From: a virus | IMG/VR virus record: IMGVR_UViG_3300032284_001716 | Coordinates: 1 to 64,000 of that record | DNA: 64,000 nucleotides | Direction: 5' to 3' (one strand) | Shown: piece after piece, positions 6,189-14,134 of the stretch | How the letters are laid out: every line of letters begins with the position of its first letter | How positions within the stretch are numbered: position 1 is the first letter of the stretch | Program-made: the position numbers and the translations under genes | The notes under the pieces: generated by a model | What the model was told of the DNA's origin: nothing | Databases searched by the model: none | What the model saw: the letters and a program-made list of their open reading frames with translations, nothing else

Positions 6189-7416
6189 ACACCCATCTGG
6201 TAAGAGAACACGTCAGCGCCCTGTCCTCAGCGCTAAAGAGTTGGCTAAGGTCACTAATGACCCTGCCTTCCGTGCCCGTATGGCAAAAATCAATACTATT
6301 CCAATTATCAGAACATTTGATATTCCATATGTTGCTGGTTACTCGCAAGATGGTAAGCGTGTCTACTTTGACCGTCATTTTGATACAAAGTTTGATGGCA
6401 AGGACATCACAAACTTCATTCGTATCCACGAGGTTGTTGAGAAGTTCCTCCTAGATACACAGCATATGAAGTACCAACAGGCGCATCACTACGCTCTTCA
6501 CTTTGAGCGTGCAGCTGTTGAGAAGGCTGGTATTAACTGGAATAAGTATTGTGATCACATCGATCCATACATCAAGAAGATTGGCCATGAATCTATCACA
6601 AAAGTTCCTAAGGACTTAGATGATGAGCCATACGCCGATGAGAAAGATAAGAAGATCCTAAAGTCCCTTATGCAAAAGGAGGGTCGTAAGTCCATCAAGG
6701 AAGAGATTCTTAATGAGACGAAGATCAGCCTTGAGTATCATGAGATTTTGAATCCTGCACTGTGGGATGATGTACGACTAAAGCCGGATGTTAAGAAGAA
6801 GTTGCTGAACTTCGGTTACGCGTGGGCAGACTTTGCAAAGATTCCACGTGACATGATTCAAGATATTACCATGATCGGTGGTAATGCAAACTACAACTAC
6901 ACATCAAAGTCTGATATTGATGTGCATCTAATTATCGACAGGGATGCCTTCGCATCTGGTGCAAGTAGAGAGATCATCGATGAGTATCTACAGGATAAGA
7001 AGCTGCTCTGGACCCTCACGCATAAAATTAGTGTACTCGGCTACGCGATTGAGCCCTACGCCCAACACAGCGAAGACAAACCTGCCGCCAACCAGGGGGT
7101 GTATTCACTCCTCCACAGTAGATGGTTACAATTCCCTAATCGCGGAAGCTATAACTGGAAAAACGATCCAGCGCTTAAGCGAAAGGTGATGTTCTACAAG
7201 AAGTCCATTGACGAGATTATCAAGAACAAGATGGGTGGAGACGCCGTCAAGGACATGAAGCGAAAGATAAGAGAGATGCGAAATGCATCCATCGCCAGAG
7301 GTGGTGAGTTCAGCTTCGAAAATCTTGTGTTCAAAGAACTACGCAACCGCGGTTATCTAGACAGGATGAATCGCTACGAACAGTCCTTAAAGGATCAGGC
7401 GTTGAGCTTGAAATAA
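6175..7416 (+). CDS. Two-domain protein with C-terminal MNT-type nucleotidyltransferase
   Basis: 413 aa, ATG overlapping the preceding stop by 14 bases. Residues ~35-150 hold a domain with VYFDRHFDTKF, IRIHEVVEKFL and YQQAHHYALHFERAAV; HEVVE looks like a zincin-type helix but lacks the second His. From about residue 220 a nucleotidyltransferase core appears: GGNANYNYTSKSDIDVHLII, with the GG...S-D-I-D-V signature of pol-beta-like MNT enzymes (Asp-x-Asp). The C-terminal 80 residues are very basic. A late promoter lies just upstream, suggesting a virion or late role. MNT domains also occur in toxin systems. Confidence 0.6.
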   Translation: MAIGKHPSGKRTRQRPVLSAKELAKVTNDPAFRARMAKINTIPIIRTFDIPYVAGYSQDGKRVYFDRHFDTKFDGKDITNFIRIHEVVEKFLLDTQHMKYQQAHHYALHFERAAVEKAGINWNKYCDHIDPYIKKIGHESITKVPKDLDDEPYADEKDKKILKSLMQKEGRKSIKEEILNETKISLEYHEILNPALWDDVRLKPDVKKKLLNFGYAWADFAKIPRDMIQDITMIGGNANYNYTSKSDIDVHLIIDRDAFASGASREIIDEYLQDKKLLWTLTHKISVLGYAIEPYAQHSEDKPAANQGVYSLLHSRWLQFPNRGSYNWKNDPALKRKVMFYKKSIDEIIKNKMGGDAVKDMKRKIREMRNASIARGGEFSFENLVFKELRNRGYLDRMNRYEQSLKDQALSLK

Positions 7417-7418
7417 CA

Positions 7419-7607
7419 GTGTACAAACATAGAGATAGAAGATATAATAAGGATAATGTAAAATTAGTCTTCGAAGACGGAAGGACCGTCTGGAAACTCT
7501 ACCGCTGTGGCAAGCTAATATACATAGGAGTACATGATGACAAAGTGGGACACGATGAGCGAACTAGAGAAAATGGTAGCTCAGGACATGATCCAAGCAG
7601 GGTATGA
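7419..7607 (+). CDS. Small hypothetical protein (uncertain)
   Basis: 62 aa from a GTG two bases after the previous stop. The middle VKLVFEDGRTVWKLYRCGKLIYIGVHDD reads like a genuine small beta-rich domain, while the C-terminal part overlaps the next gene and looks like a shadow. A TGTACA promoter covers the first ten codons, so either the gene is read through from upstream or the true start is different. Confidence 0.4.
   Translation: MYKHRDRRYNKDNVKLVFEDGRTVWKLYRCGKLIYIGVHDDKVGHDERTRENGSSGHDPSRV
7420..7448 (+). promoter_or_regulatory. TGTACA-N17-TATAAT promoter
   Basis: TGTACA at 7420-7425, 17-base spacer, TATAAT at 7443-7448. It lies between the nucleotidyltransferase gene and the small-gene/glutaredoxin cluster and would start transcripts near 7455. 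Confidence 0.65.
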
Positions 7608-7671
7608 TTATTTAGATCCTGCGGATATTCAAGAATTTTGGCGGGAGATTGTAGCCACATGGACAGAGTAG
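7534..7671 (+). CDS. Small acidic hypothetical protein
   Basis: 45 aa; ATG preceded by ATAGGAGTAC, a strong Shine-Dalgarno, which is the main reason to accept it. The peptide is acidic and helical (SELEKMVAQDMIQAG, then DPADIQEFWREIV). It overlaps the hypothetical gene upstream in another frame and the glutaredoxin start downstream by 13 bases. No family recognised. Confidence 0.55.
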   Translation: MMTKWDTMSELEKMVAQDMIQAGYDYLDPADIQEFWREIVATWTE

Positions 7672-7919
7672 TAATATATAGTAGAGAAAATTGCGCCTAC
7701 TGCGCGTATGCTAAGAACCTTCTAGAGACTAAGAATATCCCATACATGGAGCTTAAGCTCGATGTGGATTTCTCTCGAGAGACTTTGCTAGAGAATTATC
7801 CAACAGCTAAGACTTTCCCTGTGATTACAGTCGATGGTTTCTACATTGGTGGTTACTCACAGCTAGCAGAGCGTATTAATACACAAGCAAGTGAAAATAC
7901 ACAACTTCTAACTGAATAG
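7659..7919 (+). CDS. grx: Glutaredoxin
   Basis: 86 aa; ATG 7659 chosen because the family begins directly with the first beta strand (RVVIYSRENCAYC). The active site is CAYC at residues 12-15, followed by AKNLLE. The cis-Pro loop KTFPVITVDG and the GGYSQL glutathione-binding block are intact. Phage glutaredoxins reduce ribonucleotide reductase, fitting nrdB at the left edge of the window. Assignment secure; GGGAG about 11 bases upstream may be its ribosome site. Confidence 0.9.
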   Translation: MDRVVIYSRENCAYCAYAKNLLETKNIPYMELKLDVDFSRETLLENYPTAKTFPVITVDGFYIGGYSQLAERINTQASENTQLLTE

Positions 7920-7926
7920 GTGATAT

Positions 7927-8205
7927 ATGAATGTTAAGTATGATCGTGACACAGTCCTTAAGGATCTTCACGAAAATGTGGTTGAAGTTCATTTTACTAA
8001 GGTCAATGGAGAGACACGCGTTCTACGCTGTACTCTCGACCCTAAATACCTTCCGCCTAACTATGATGCCAAGCATCTCGAAGAGCAGCACAAGCGCAAG
8101 GAAAATCTTACGGTTGTCGCCGCATGGGACCTCAACAACCATGGTTGGCGTTCATTCCGTATTGACTCAATCCAGTATCTTCAGGTAATCGACGCAGGGT
8201 ATTGA
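7927..8205 (+). CDS. SH3-like beta-barrel protein (DUF2693-like)
   Basis: 92 aa. LKDLHENVVEVHFTKVNGETRVLRCTLDPKYLP is followed by LTVVAAWDLNNHGWRSFRIDSI. The pattern RxLRCTLDPxYLP...VWDxxxxxWRSFRxDSI is what I associate with small phage SH3 beta-barrel proteins of the DUF2693 type. Function unknown. Placed in a closely spaced row of small genes (gaps of 1-10 bases) from 7.66 to 9.4 kb. Confidence 0.6.
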   Translation: MNVKYDRDTVLKDLHENVVEVHFTKVNGETRVLRCTLDPKYLPPNYDAKHLEEQHKRKENLTVVAAWDLNNHGWRSFRIDSIQYLQVIDAGY

Positions 8206-8206
8206 T

Positions 8207-8491
8207 ATGACTAAATTAGTTATGGTTGAAACTCTCTCACAGTTTCGACATAGATATGTGGTAGAACTGCCAGACAATGCTGAAAATAATTGGGCAGTTG
8301 AGGACGTCATTATCACGGGTGGCGTCGAAGAGTTTAGTCAGACTCACTTAGGTGAGCTTGACTTCTCACACCGTGAAATCACAAAGGAAGAGTATCTGCG
8401 CCTGTTCGATGAGGATGTATCCTACTGTAGGAATTGGTCTGAAGAGCAGAAGCTTAAATTTATCTATAAGTCGGAGGCACTTTCAAAATGA
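8207..8491 (+). CDS. Hypothetical acidic protein
   Basis: 94 aa. VETLSQFRHRYVVELPDNAENNWAVEDV near the N-terminus resembles short phage proteins of the DUF-type that carry a beta hairpin followed by an acidic helix; the C-terminal half is KEEYLRLFDEDVSYCRNWSEEQKLKF. No function can be named. It overlaps the vWA gene by 4 bases and starts one base after the SH3-like gene, indicating a single operon. Confidence 0.55.
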   Translation: MTKLVMVETLSQFRHRYVVELPDNAENNWAVEDVIITGGVEEFSQTHLGELDFSHREITKEEYLRLFDEDVSYCRNWSEEQKLKFIYKSEALSK

Positions 8492-9060
8492 ACGTATATT
8501 TCCTTCTTGATCGTAGTGGCTCTATGAGCAGCCTGTGGGGCGAGGCTATCGGCTCCATCAACGCTTATGTAAATAAGCTTGAATCTGATACAAAGGTGGT
8601 TCTTGCTGCCTTCGATAATCAGTCGTATGATATTCTTCGTGACTCTAAAGTCAAGGATTGGAATATTGTAGAGCAGACTGAGTTGGCACCTCGTGGTATG
8701 ACACCACTGTATGACTCATGTGGTAAGCTCATGAATCGTGCACTTGAGGATAATGCTGAAAAGACAGTTCTTGTCGTCATGACTGACGGCGAGGAAAATT
8801 GCTCCAAGGAATATTCTAACAGAGCTATCAAATCAAAGATTAAAACATTTGAAGAGAAGGGCTGGGAGGTTATCTTCCTCGGCGCTAACTTTGATGTTAG
8901 TAAGCAGGCAAGCGATCTTAACGTGGCTTTATGGAAGACTGCTATGTATGAGCCTGGTAATTTTGCTGCATCCATGGATACTCTTGCAACTTCTACTCGT
9001 GCGTATGCATCTGGTATTGCAATGAATCTTACTAAAGACCAATTCAAAGGAACTAACTAA
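8488..9060 (+). CDS. von Willebrand factor A domain protein
   Basis: 190 aa, essentially one vWA domain. The MIDAS metal site is complete: DRSGSMSS near residue 8 (DxSxS), a Thr in RGMTPLYD around residue 73, and VVMTDGEENCS around residue 95 (Asp). The strong Shine-Dalgarno CGGAGG precedes the ATG. Metal-dependent vWA proteins bind protein partners, often AAA ATPases; no such partner is seen next to it. Phage copies of unknown role occur in T4-likes. The stop overlaps the next ATG (TAATG). Confidence 0.85.
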   Translation: MNVYFLLDRSGSMSSLWGEAIGSINAYVNKLESDTKVVLAAFDNQSYDILRDSKVKDWNIVEQTELAPRGMTPLYDSCGKLMNRALEDNAEKTVLVVMTDGEENCSKEYSNRAIKSKIKTFEEKGWEVIFLGANFDVSKQASDLNVALWKTAMYEPGNFAASMDTLATSTRAYASGIAMNLTKDQFKGTN

Positions 9061-9428
9061 TGTCACACTATTGGGGTTATCATCTTATTCTCGACTGTGC
9101 TGATCTCGACAATGACGCGATCACCAGTTATGACAATGTCTATAACTTTGCTAAGCGCCTTGTAAGGGACATCGATATGGTTGCCTATGGCGAACCACAA
9201 ATCGTAAACTTTGGATCTGGCAACAAAGCTGGATTTACACTCGTTCAACTTATTGAGACTTCGAATATCTGTGCGCACTTTGTGCCTGATGATGGCAATG
9301 GTGGCAACGCCATGTATCTTGACGTCTTCTCTTGCAAGTCATATGATGATGAGGTCGTAATCGATCTTGTTCGTCAGTATTTCGGTGCAAAGTACATTCG
9401 CCCTAACTATCTAACTCGTCAAGCCTAA
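9060..9428 (+). CDS. speD: S-adenosylmethionine decarboxylase
   Basis: 122 aa, the length of class 1B AdoMet decarboxylases. WGYHLILDCADLD opens the fold; the self-cleavage region reads LIETSNICAHF, with Glu66, Thr67 and Ser68 (the Ser that would become the pyruvoyl group), and His73. DVFSCKSYD contains the catalytic Cys92. The enzyme supplies decarboxylated AdoMet for spermidine synthesis. Polyamines neutralise packaged DNA, and marine T4-like phages are known to carry speD. The extra Thr between Glu and Ser relative to the textbook E-S site is worth noting. Confidence 0.8.
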   Translation: MSHYWGYHLILDCADLDNDAITSYDNVYNFAKRLVRDIDMVAYGEPQIVNFGSGNKAGFTLVQLIETSNICAHFVPDDGNGGNAMYLDVFSCKSYDDEVVIDLVRQYFGAKYIRPNYLTRQA

Positions 9429-9437
9429 GGAGTTATT

Positions 9438-10046
9438 ATGACTGAAGATTATGATGATTGGTTTGTGCAGGATCATGCGAAACGTTCTAAGAAGCGTCTC
9501 GGTGAGGTGGTTCCTGCTGTTGAGTTTAAAGTTCGTGTTCTTGCTGGCACTGTTGATGGAAGCGATGTTTACCGTTGGGACACACTGACATCTTACGATC
9601 TGTTTGGTGGCAAGCGTGTTATCATCTTCTCTCTGCCTGGTGCATTTACTCCTACTTGTGATACATTCCAGCTTCCTGGTTTTGAGTTAATGTATCATAA
9701 CTTTAGGCTGTTGCATGGTATCGATGCAATCTATTGTATCTCAGTGAACGATGCATTTGTTATGAATGCATGGGCTAAGTCACAGGATATTAAGGATGTG
9801 ACGATGATTCCTGATGGCAACAACACATTCACCCAAAAGATGGGTATGCTTGTTGATAAAGAGAATATTGGCTTTGGTGCACGTAGCTGGCGTTATGCTG
9901 CAATCATCGACCAAGGTCGTATTGAAGCTTGGTTCGAAGAGCCTGGTTTTAGTAATAATGCTGAGGATGATCCGTATGGTGAAACAACTCCAGAAAAGGT
10001 CATGGAATATCTTAACGTTAAGTCTATTGAAAAGGAACGCGACTAA
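9438..10046 (+). CDS. Peroxiredoxin (Prx5/AhpC-TSA type)
   Basis: 202 aa with a strong Shine-Dalgarno (AAGGAG). The peroxidatic site is in LPGAFTPTCDTFQLPGF, matching PGAFTPTC of the Prx5 group; ISVNDAFVMNAWAK and the conserved Arg in GARSWRYAAII complete the active site. It should reduce peroxides using thiol donors such as the phage glutaredoxin. An N-terminal extension of about 35 charged residues precedes the domain. It is the first gene of the tightly overlapped series running to 15.1 kb. Confidence 0.88.
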   Translation: MTEDYDDWFVQDHAKRSKKRLGEVVPAVEFKVRVLAGTVDGSDVYRWDTLTSYDLFGGKRVIIFSLPGAFTPTCDTFQLPGFELMYHNFRLLHGIDAIYCISVNDAFVMNAWAKSQDIKDVTMIPDGNNTFTQKMGMLVDKENIGFGARSWRYAAIIDQGRIEAWFEEPGFSNNAEDDPYGETTPEKVMEYLNVKSIEKERD

Positions 10047-10864
10047 TGAGTATTATCTTTTCTGATTTCGATCAGAGCTCTGAGATGTCGCAAAAGGCTC
10101 TTGAGGCCAAACGTGTTAATGGACCTGAGTACTGGCCTACTATGCGTGAGGTGTTTGCTCATGATGCTGAGACGCTTCCTTTCCCACGTTTTCGTATGTG
10201 GGCATCTTGTTGGAATGTTCCACTAATCACTACTGGACGTGTTGCTCGATTCCTTGGTGCTGCATTTGATGCAGCCTATAAGGATCCTGATATTAGCTAT
10301 GCGTTGACTGAGAACTGGGTCGGTGTGCCTGAAGGCATGGAACAGAACTTTAAGGTCGCCGATGATTTTGACACTAGCATGCAGCGAGTACAGGATGTTG
10401 CACATATTGTTATCTGTGGTTTCTCTCCTGAAGAGATCCGTAATTGCAAGAGCATTGTTGAGATTGGTGGTGGTTATGGTGATATGTGTTCTGTTATCCA
10501 TGATCTAGGATTCAAGGGTAAGTACACGATCTATGACTTTCCTGAAGTTCAGAAGATTCAGAACTATTATCTGACTTCTCAGGGTATCAATGCTAACTTT
10601 GTATCTGATCCAAAGGACCTAGAACCTGCTGAACTTGTTATTGCAACATGGTCACTCAGTGAGATTCCGATCGAGTTCCGTGACACTATCATGGAGAAGA
10701 TCGTCAGCTCTGATAAATGGTTGGTAATGTATCAACAGAAGATCTTTGGCACTATCGATAATTCTGAGTACTTCAAGAAGTGGTTTGCCGATCGCAATCC
10801 TGTCTTTATGAAGCATAATGTTACCGAAGCCGATGGTGATAACACTTATATGGTGATCAAATGA
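10046..10864 (+). CDS. SAM-dependent methyltransferase, putative sugar O-methyltransferase
   Basis: 272 aa. IVEIGGGYGDMCSVIHDLGF near residue 138 is the SAM-binding glycine motif, followed by YTIYDFPEVQKIQNYYL (acidic ribose-binding position) and ATWSLSEIP. This pattern and the long N-terminal region resemble putative sugar O-methyltransferases found in polysaccharide clusters. It overlaps the next gene by 4 bases, placing it in the heptose-type operon where it may methylate the sugar made there. Substrate unknown. Confidence 0.7.
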   Translation: MSIIFSDFDQSSEMSQKALEAKRVNGPEYWPTMREVFAHDAETLPFPRFRMWASCWNVPLITTGRVARFLGAAFDAAYKDPDISYALTENWVGVPEGMEQNFKVADDFDTSMQRVQDVAHIVICGFSPEEIRNCKSIVEIGGGYGDMCSVIHDLGFKGKYTIYDFPEVQKIQNYYLTSQGINANFVSDPKDLEPAELVIATWSLSEIPIEFRDTIMEKIVSSDKWLVMYQQKIFGTIDNSEYFKKWFADRNPVFMKHNVTEADGDNTYMVIK

Positions 10865-11283
10865 GGCCACAGCTTCCACTAAGAGTCGGGTTTACATGTA
10901 GCGCATTTGACTTGCTACATCCGGGTCATATTGAGATGTTGAATGAGTGTAAGACTCAAGTTGACTGGTTGATTGTTGGTTTGCACTCTGATCCAACGAT
11001 TGATAGGCCTGATACGAAGAACAAGCCTATTCAGTCCTTGTATGAACGATTCGTTCAACTTCGTGCTGTTAAGTTTGTTGACGAGATTATTCCATATGAG
11101 TCAGAGTACGACCTTATCAACATCCTTGGTATTGAACCGATCACGCACCGATTTGTAGGCGTTGAGTACAAAGATACATATGTTGTTGGACAAGACATCT
11201 GCGAGAAGCGCGGAATCAATATTGTCTACAATTCCCGTGATCATCAATATAGCTCAACAGAGCTGAGGAGCCGTTTGAAATGA
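10861..11283 (+). CDS. Cytidylyltransferase-like sugar-phosphate nucleotidyltransferase (RfaE C-terminal/TagD type)
   Basis: 140 aa. VGFTCSAFDLLHPGHIEML holds the nucleotide-binding HxGH motif; YERFVQLRAVKFVDEIIPYE and the C-terminal YSSTELRSRL (ISSTxxR-like) complete the CTP_transf_like fold. The family includes HldC/HldE-C (ADP-heptose), TagD (CDP-glycerol) and PCYT. In this operon it is the logical last step, activating heptose-1-phosphate to an NDP-heptose; whether it uses ATP or CTP cannot be told. Overlaps both neighbours by 4 bases. Confidence 0.8.
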   Translation: MRPQLPLRVGFTCSAFDLLHPGHIEMLNECKTQVDWLIVGLHSDPTIDRPDTKNKPIQSLYERFVQLRAVKFVDEIIPYESEYDLINILGIEPITHRFVGVEYKDTYVVGQDICEKRGINIVYNSRDHQYSSTELRSRLK

Positions 11284-11867
11284 GTTTTAGTGACCTGTAT
11301 TTTCGTGAAGTGATTGAAATTGCTGAAGCACTCAATAAAGAAAAGGTAGAGATCCTTGCTAACACCCTCGCATCTACTCGCGACCTCAGTGAAGGACGCG
11401 TATTTATTTTGGGAGTCGGCGGTTCCGCTGGCAATGCCTCTCATATGGTCAACGATCTACGTAAGCTCTGCGGCATCGAGGCTTACTGCCCTACAGATAA
11501 CGTGTCAGAGCTTACTGCTAGAACAAATGATGAAGGCTTCGACACCGTATTTGAAGGCTATCTCAAAGTCAGCCGGCTCAACCATAGAGACACCATCTTC
11601 ATTCTATCCGTCGGCGGAGGTGATGAAGACCGGAATGTGTCAGTAGGCCTTATTAAGGCCATTAAGTATGCACGCGAAGTTGATGCTACAGTTATCGGTA
11701 TCGTAGGCAAGAATGATGGTTACACTGCTATCAAGGCTGATGCAGTTGTAGTTGTACCACAGCTTGAACCATCTCGTATCACCCCTCACTCTGAAGCGTT
11801 TCAGGCTATCATATGGCACTGTCTGGTCTCTCATCCAAAGCTACAAATCAACGCTACGAAGTGGTAA
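11280..11867 (+). CDS. gmhA: Phosphoheptose isomerase (SIS domain, GmhA-like)
   Basis: 195 aa, usual GmhA length. The phosphosugar loop is GVGGSAGNASHMVNDL (46-60), then LTARTNDEGFDTVFEGYL and ILSVGGGDEDRNVSVGL; the C-terminal HSEAFQAIIWHCLVSH matches the catalytic His helix of the family. GmhA converts sedoheptulose 7-phosphate to D-glycero-D-manno-heptose 7-phosphate. The position of the catalytic Glu of E. coli GmhA appears to be Asp59 here, a conservative change. Neighbouring kinase, phosphatase and nucleotidyltransferase support the call. Confidence 0.85.
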   Translation: MSFSDLYFREVIEIAEALNKEKVEILANTLASTRDLSEGRVFILGVGGSAGNASHMVNDLRKLCGIEAYCPTDNVSELTARTNDEGFDTVFEGYLKVSRLNHRDTIFILSVGGGDEDRNVSVGLIKAIKYAREVDATVIGIVGKNDGYTAIKADAVVVVPQLEPSRITPHSEAFQAIIWHCLVSHPKLQINATKW

Positions 11868-12403
11868 AGAAGGCAATCTTCTTTGATCGAGATGGCGTGC
11901 TTAATCATCTCGTCAACCATGATGGCCAGATGACTGCACCGTGGCATATTGATGAGTTTAGATTCATCGAAGGTGCTGCGGATGCAGTTGAACTAGCTAA
12001 TGATATGGGTTACCTATCACTGGTTGTCACTAATCAACCAGATGTTTATGATGGTAAATTGTCTATTCACCACCTTAAGATGATGATGAAGATGTGCATT
12101 CAGTGGCTTAATGCTGCTGATGCACTAGTAGCTTTTGAACGTGGTTCTGCATGGTACAAACCAAACAATGGTATGTTAGAGACGTTGATTCGTGGTTATA
12201 ATATCGACCGTGGACAATCATATATAATAGGTGACAGATGGAAAGACATCGTCGCCGGTCACAAGAGCAAGTTGACCACTATCTATGTGGGTCCAGAACC
12301 CTATAGCTCCCCAGAAAAATATCAACACATATATCCAGACCATATCGCAAGCAATGTATTAGAGGCTTGCTTTCTCATAGCGGAGATGAACCCAGATGAT
12401 TAA
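11861..12403 (+). CDS. gmhB: HAD-family phosphatase, GmhB-like (heptose bisphosphate phosphatase)
   Basis: About 180 aa from GTG 11861, which overlaps the gmhA stop and starts directly before the HAD core; ATG 11813 is an upstream alternative. Motif I is FFDRDGVLN (DxDxxxN), motif II is VVTNQP, and the acidic motif IV is IIGDRWKDI. These match GmhB/histidinol-phosphatase members that remove the C7 phosphate from heptose-1,7-bisphosphate. The cysteine zinc loop seen in many GmhB proteins is absent, and WYKPNNGM replaces the usual RKPxPGM. Role assigned from operon context. Confidence 0.75.
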   Translation: MVKKAIFFDRDGVLNHLVNHDGQMTAPWHIDEFRFIEGAADAVELANDMGYLSLVVTNQPDVYDGKLSIHHLKMMMKMCIQWLNAADALVAFERGSAWYKPNNGMLETLIRGYNIDRGQSYIIGDRWKDIVAGHKSKLTTIYVGPEPYSSPEKYQHIYPDHIASNVLEACFLIAEMNPDD

Positions 12404-13127
12404 ACTATACGCCGATGGCGCTGATTGGAATGGCATCGTAGATGCTGCTAATGACCCAGATATTAAGGGTTTTACTACTAACCCAACTCTGATGCGTCAG
12501 GCTGGTGTGACTAACTATACTGACTTCTCTACGTTCGCTATCTCTTATCTTGCTAAAAATCGTCCTGACACAACGCTGAGCCTCGAGGTGTTTGCTGATA
12601 CTCCTTCGGAGATTATTCGTCAGGCACGAAAGATCAATGATTGGGGTGATGCAGCCGGTTATCCTGTCTATGTGAAGATTCCTGTTATGTACACTAATGG
12701 TGATTCAACAGGAGATCTTATCAAGCAGTTGAGTCATGAAGGTATCAAGCTGAATGTGACGGCTGTTTTCACTGAGCAACAGACTAGCGAGATTATAGAC
12801 AATCTGTTTATCGATACACCTAGCATTATCTCTATCTTTGCCGGCCGTATCGCTGATGCTGGTCAGGATCCAGAATCGATTGTTACCCGCTGTACGATGT
12901 TGTATGATGATGTTCGTGAGCTTGGTGGTAAGACTGAGTTCCTCTGGGCTTCCTCACGTGAGGCATATAATATTCATCACGCTGCGTGGTCTGGTTGTGA
13001 CATCATCACTATGACACCTGACTTGATTAAGAAGGTAAAAGCCTTCGGCAAGGATCTTACACAGTTCTCACGTGAGACTTGCCAAATGTTCTATAATGAT
13101 GCAGTGAAGAGTGGATTTGAACTATGA
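12396..13127 (+). CDS. talC: Transaldolase (TalC-like)
   Basis: 243 aa, close to small transaldolases and fructose-6-phosphate aldolases. It starts IKLYADGAD, then GFTTNPTLMR, SLEVFAD, and YVKIPVM with Schiff-base Lys94; LNVTAVFT and SIFAGRIADAG are also family blocks. Transaldolase interconverts fructose 6-P plus erythrose 4-P and sedoheptulose 7-P plus glyceraldehyde 3-P. Sedoheptulose 7-P is the substrate of GmhA encoded just upstream, so it probably feeds that pathway. Cyanophage talC is usually explained by the pentose phosphate shift, an alternative view. Confidence 0.88.
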   Translation: MIKLYADGADWNGIVDAANDPDIKGFTTNPTLMRQAGVTNYTDFSTFAISYLAKNRPDTTLSLEVFADTPSEIIRQARKINDWGDAAGYPVYVKIPVMYTNGDSTGDLIKQLSHEGIKLNVTAVFTEQQTSEIIDNLFIDTPSIISIFAGRIADAGQDPESIVTRCTMLYDDVRELGGKTEFLWASSREAYNIHHAAWSGCDIITMTPDLIKKVKAFGKDLTQFSRETCQMFYNDAVKSGFEL

Positions 13128-14134
13128 GTTTTGAAGAGAATGAAGTTTCCATCAATGCAAACGGTGGTACAGAGATCGCCAAGCGTAAGCTAGCACAGAT
13201 TATCGATCCTGAACTACTTGATAACTTCCAGATTGTTAGCTCACGTGTGCGTGAGCTTGATCCTACAAAGATTCGTGTGTTCTGGGCCCATGACCTTGCT
13301 GAGGATCCTGAGTCAAAGAAGTTTCAAGATCGAAGCTTTCAATCAAGCTGGCACAAGTATGTGTTTATCTCTGATTGGCAGTATCAGCGTTATCAGCTAG
13401 TGCATGGTATTCCATACAATGCTAAATCGGCAGTGTTGGAGTCTGGTATTGAGCCGGCACTTGATGATGTGCTTGAGATGAAGAAGAGTGAAGATGGTAA
13501 GATCCATATCGTCTACACATCTACACCTCAACGTGGACTTGAGATTCTTCTTCCTGTATTTGAGAAGCTGACAGAACTGCATCCAGATATTCATCTTGAC
13601 GTGTTCTCATCGTTTAAGATCTATGGATGGGATGATGCTGATAAGCAGTTTGAACCTCTCTATGATCGTATTCGCAACAACCCTAATATGACATATCATG
13701 GGTTCGTTCCTAATGCAGACTTGAAGGCGCATCTCAATAAGTCACATATCTTCGCCTATCCTTCTATCTGGCTTGAGACATCATGCCGTGCAATGCTTGA
13801 AGCTATGTCGGCTGGACTAGTGTGTGTTCATCCTAACTTTGGCGCACTTGCTGAAACATCCGGTGGTTTGAACATCATGTATCAGGGCGACTTTGAAGAT
13901 AAGAACGCACATGCCAATATCTTCATCAACCATCTAAACTCTGCTATCAACTTCGTTCGTAATAATGATCACGGTCCGATGGCTAAGTTCAATAAGGCTT
14001 ATGTCGATGCACGATTTAACATCGAACGTGTTAAGAACCAATGGGAGCTTATGCTGCGCGGGCTACTAAGAGAATATCCTACTGTTGAGTCACGTGCAAT
14101 CAAGAAGCTTCCCGATATGGTTTACAGGACATGA
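13124..14134 (+). CDS. Glycosyltransferase, GT-B fold (GT4-like)
   Basis: 336 aa. The N-terminal domain begins with NANGGTEIAKRKL; a donor-binding second half has IVYTSTPQRGLEILLPVFEKL, YHGFVPNADLKAHL, and WLETSCRAMLEAMSAGLVCVHP, where the two Glu flank seven residues (EX7E motif of GT4 retaining enzymes). Overlaps the transaldolase and kinase genes by 4 bases each. It is the only transferase in the operon, hence the likely consumer of the NDP-heptose; the acceptor (host surface glycan, phage DNA or virion protein) is unknown. Confidence 0.82.
   Translation: MSFEENEVSINANGGTEIAKRKLAQIIDPELLDNFQIVSSRVRELDPTKIRVFWAHDLAEDPESKKFQDRSFQSSWHKYVFISDWQYQRYQLVHGIPYNAKSAVLESGIEPALDDVLEMKKSEDGKIHIVYTSTPQRGLEILLPVFEKLTELHPDIHLDVFSSFKIYGWDDADKQFEPLYDRIRNNPNMTYHGFVPNADLKAHLNKSHIFAYPSIWLETSCRAMLEAMSAGLVCVHPNFGALAETSGGLNIMYQGDFEDKNAHANIFINHLNSAINFVRNNDHGPMAKFNKAYVDARFNIERVKNQWELMLRGLLREYPTVESRAIKKLPDMVYRT

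Noticed and set aside
8619-9047. A 142-codon minus-strand frame opposite the vWA gene
   Set aside because: No Shine-Dalgarno, no motif, and the plus strand carries an intact MIDAS site.
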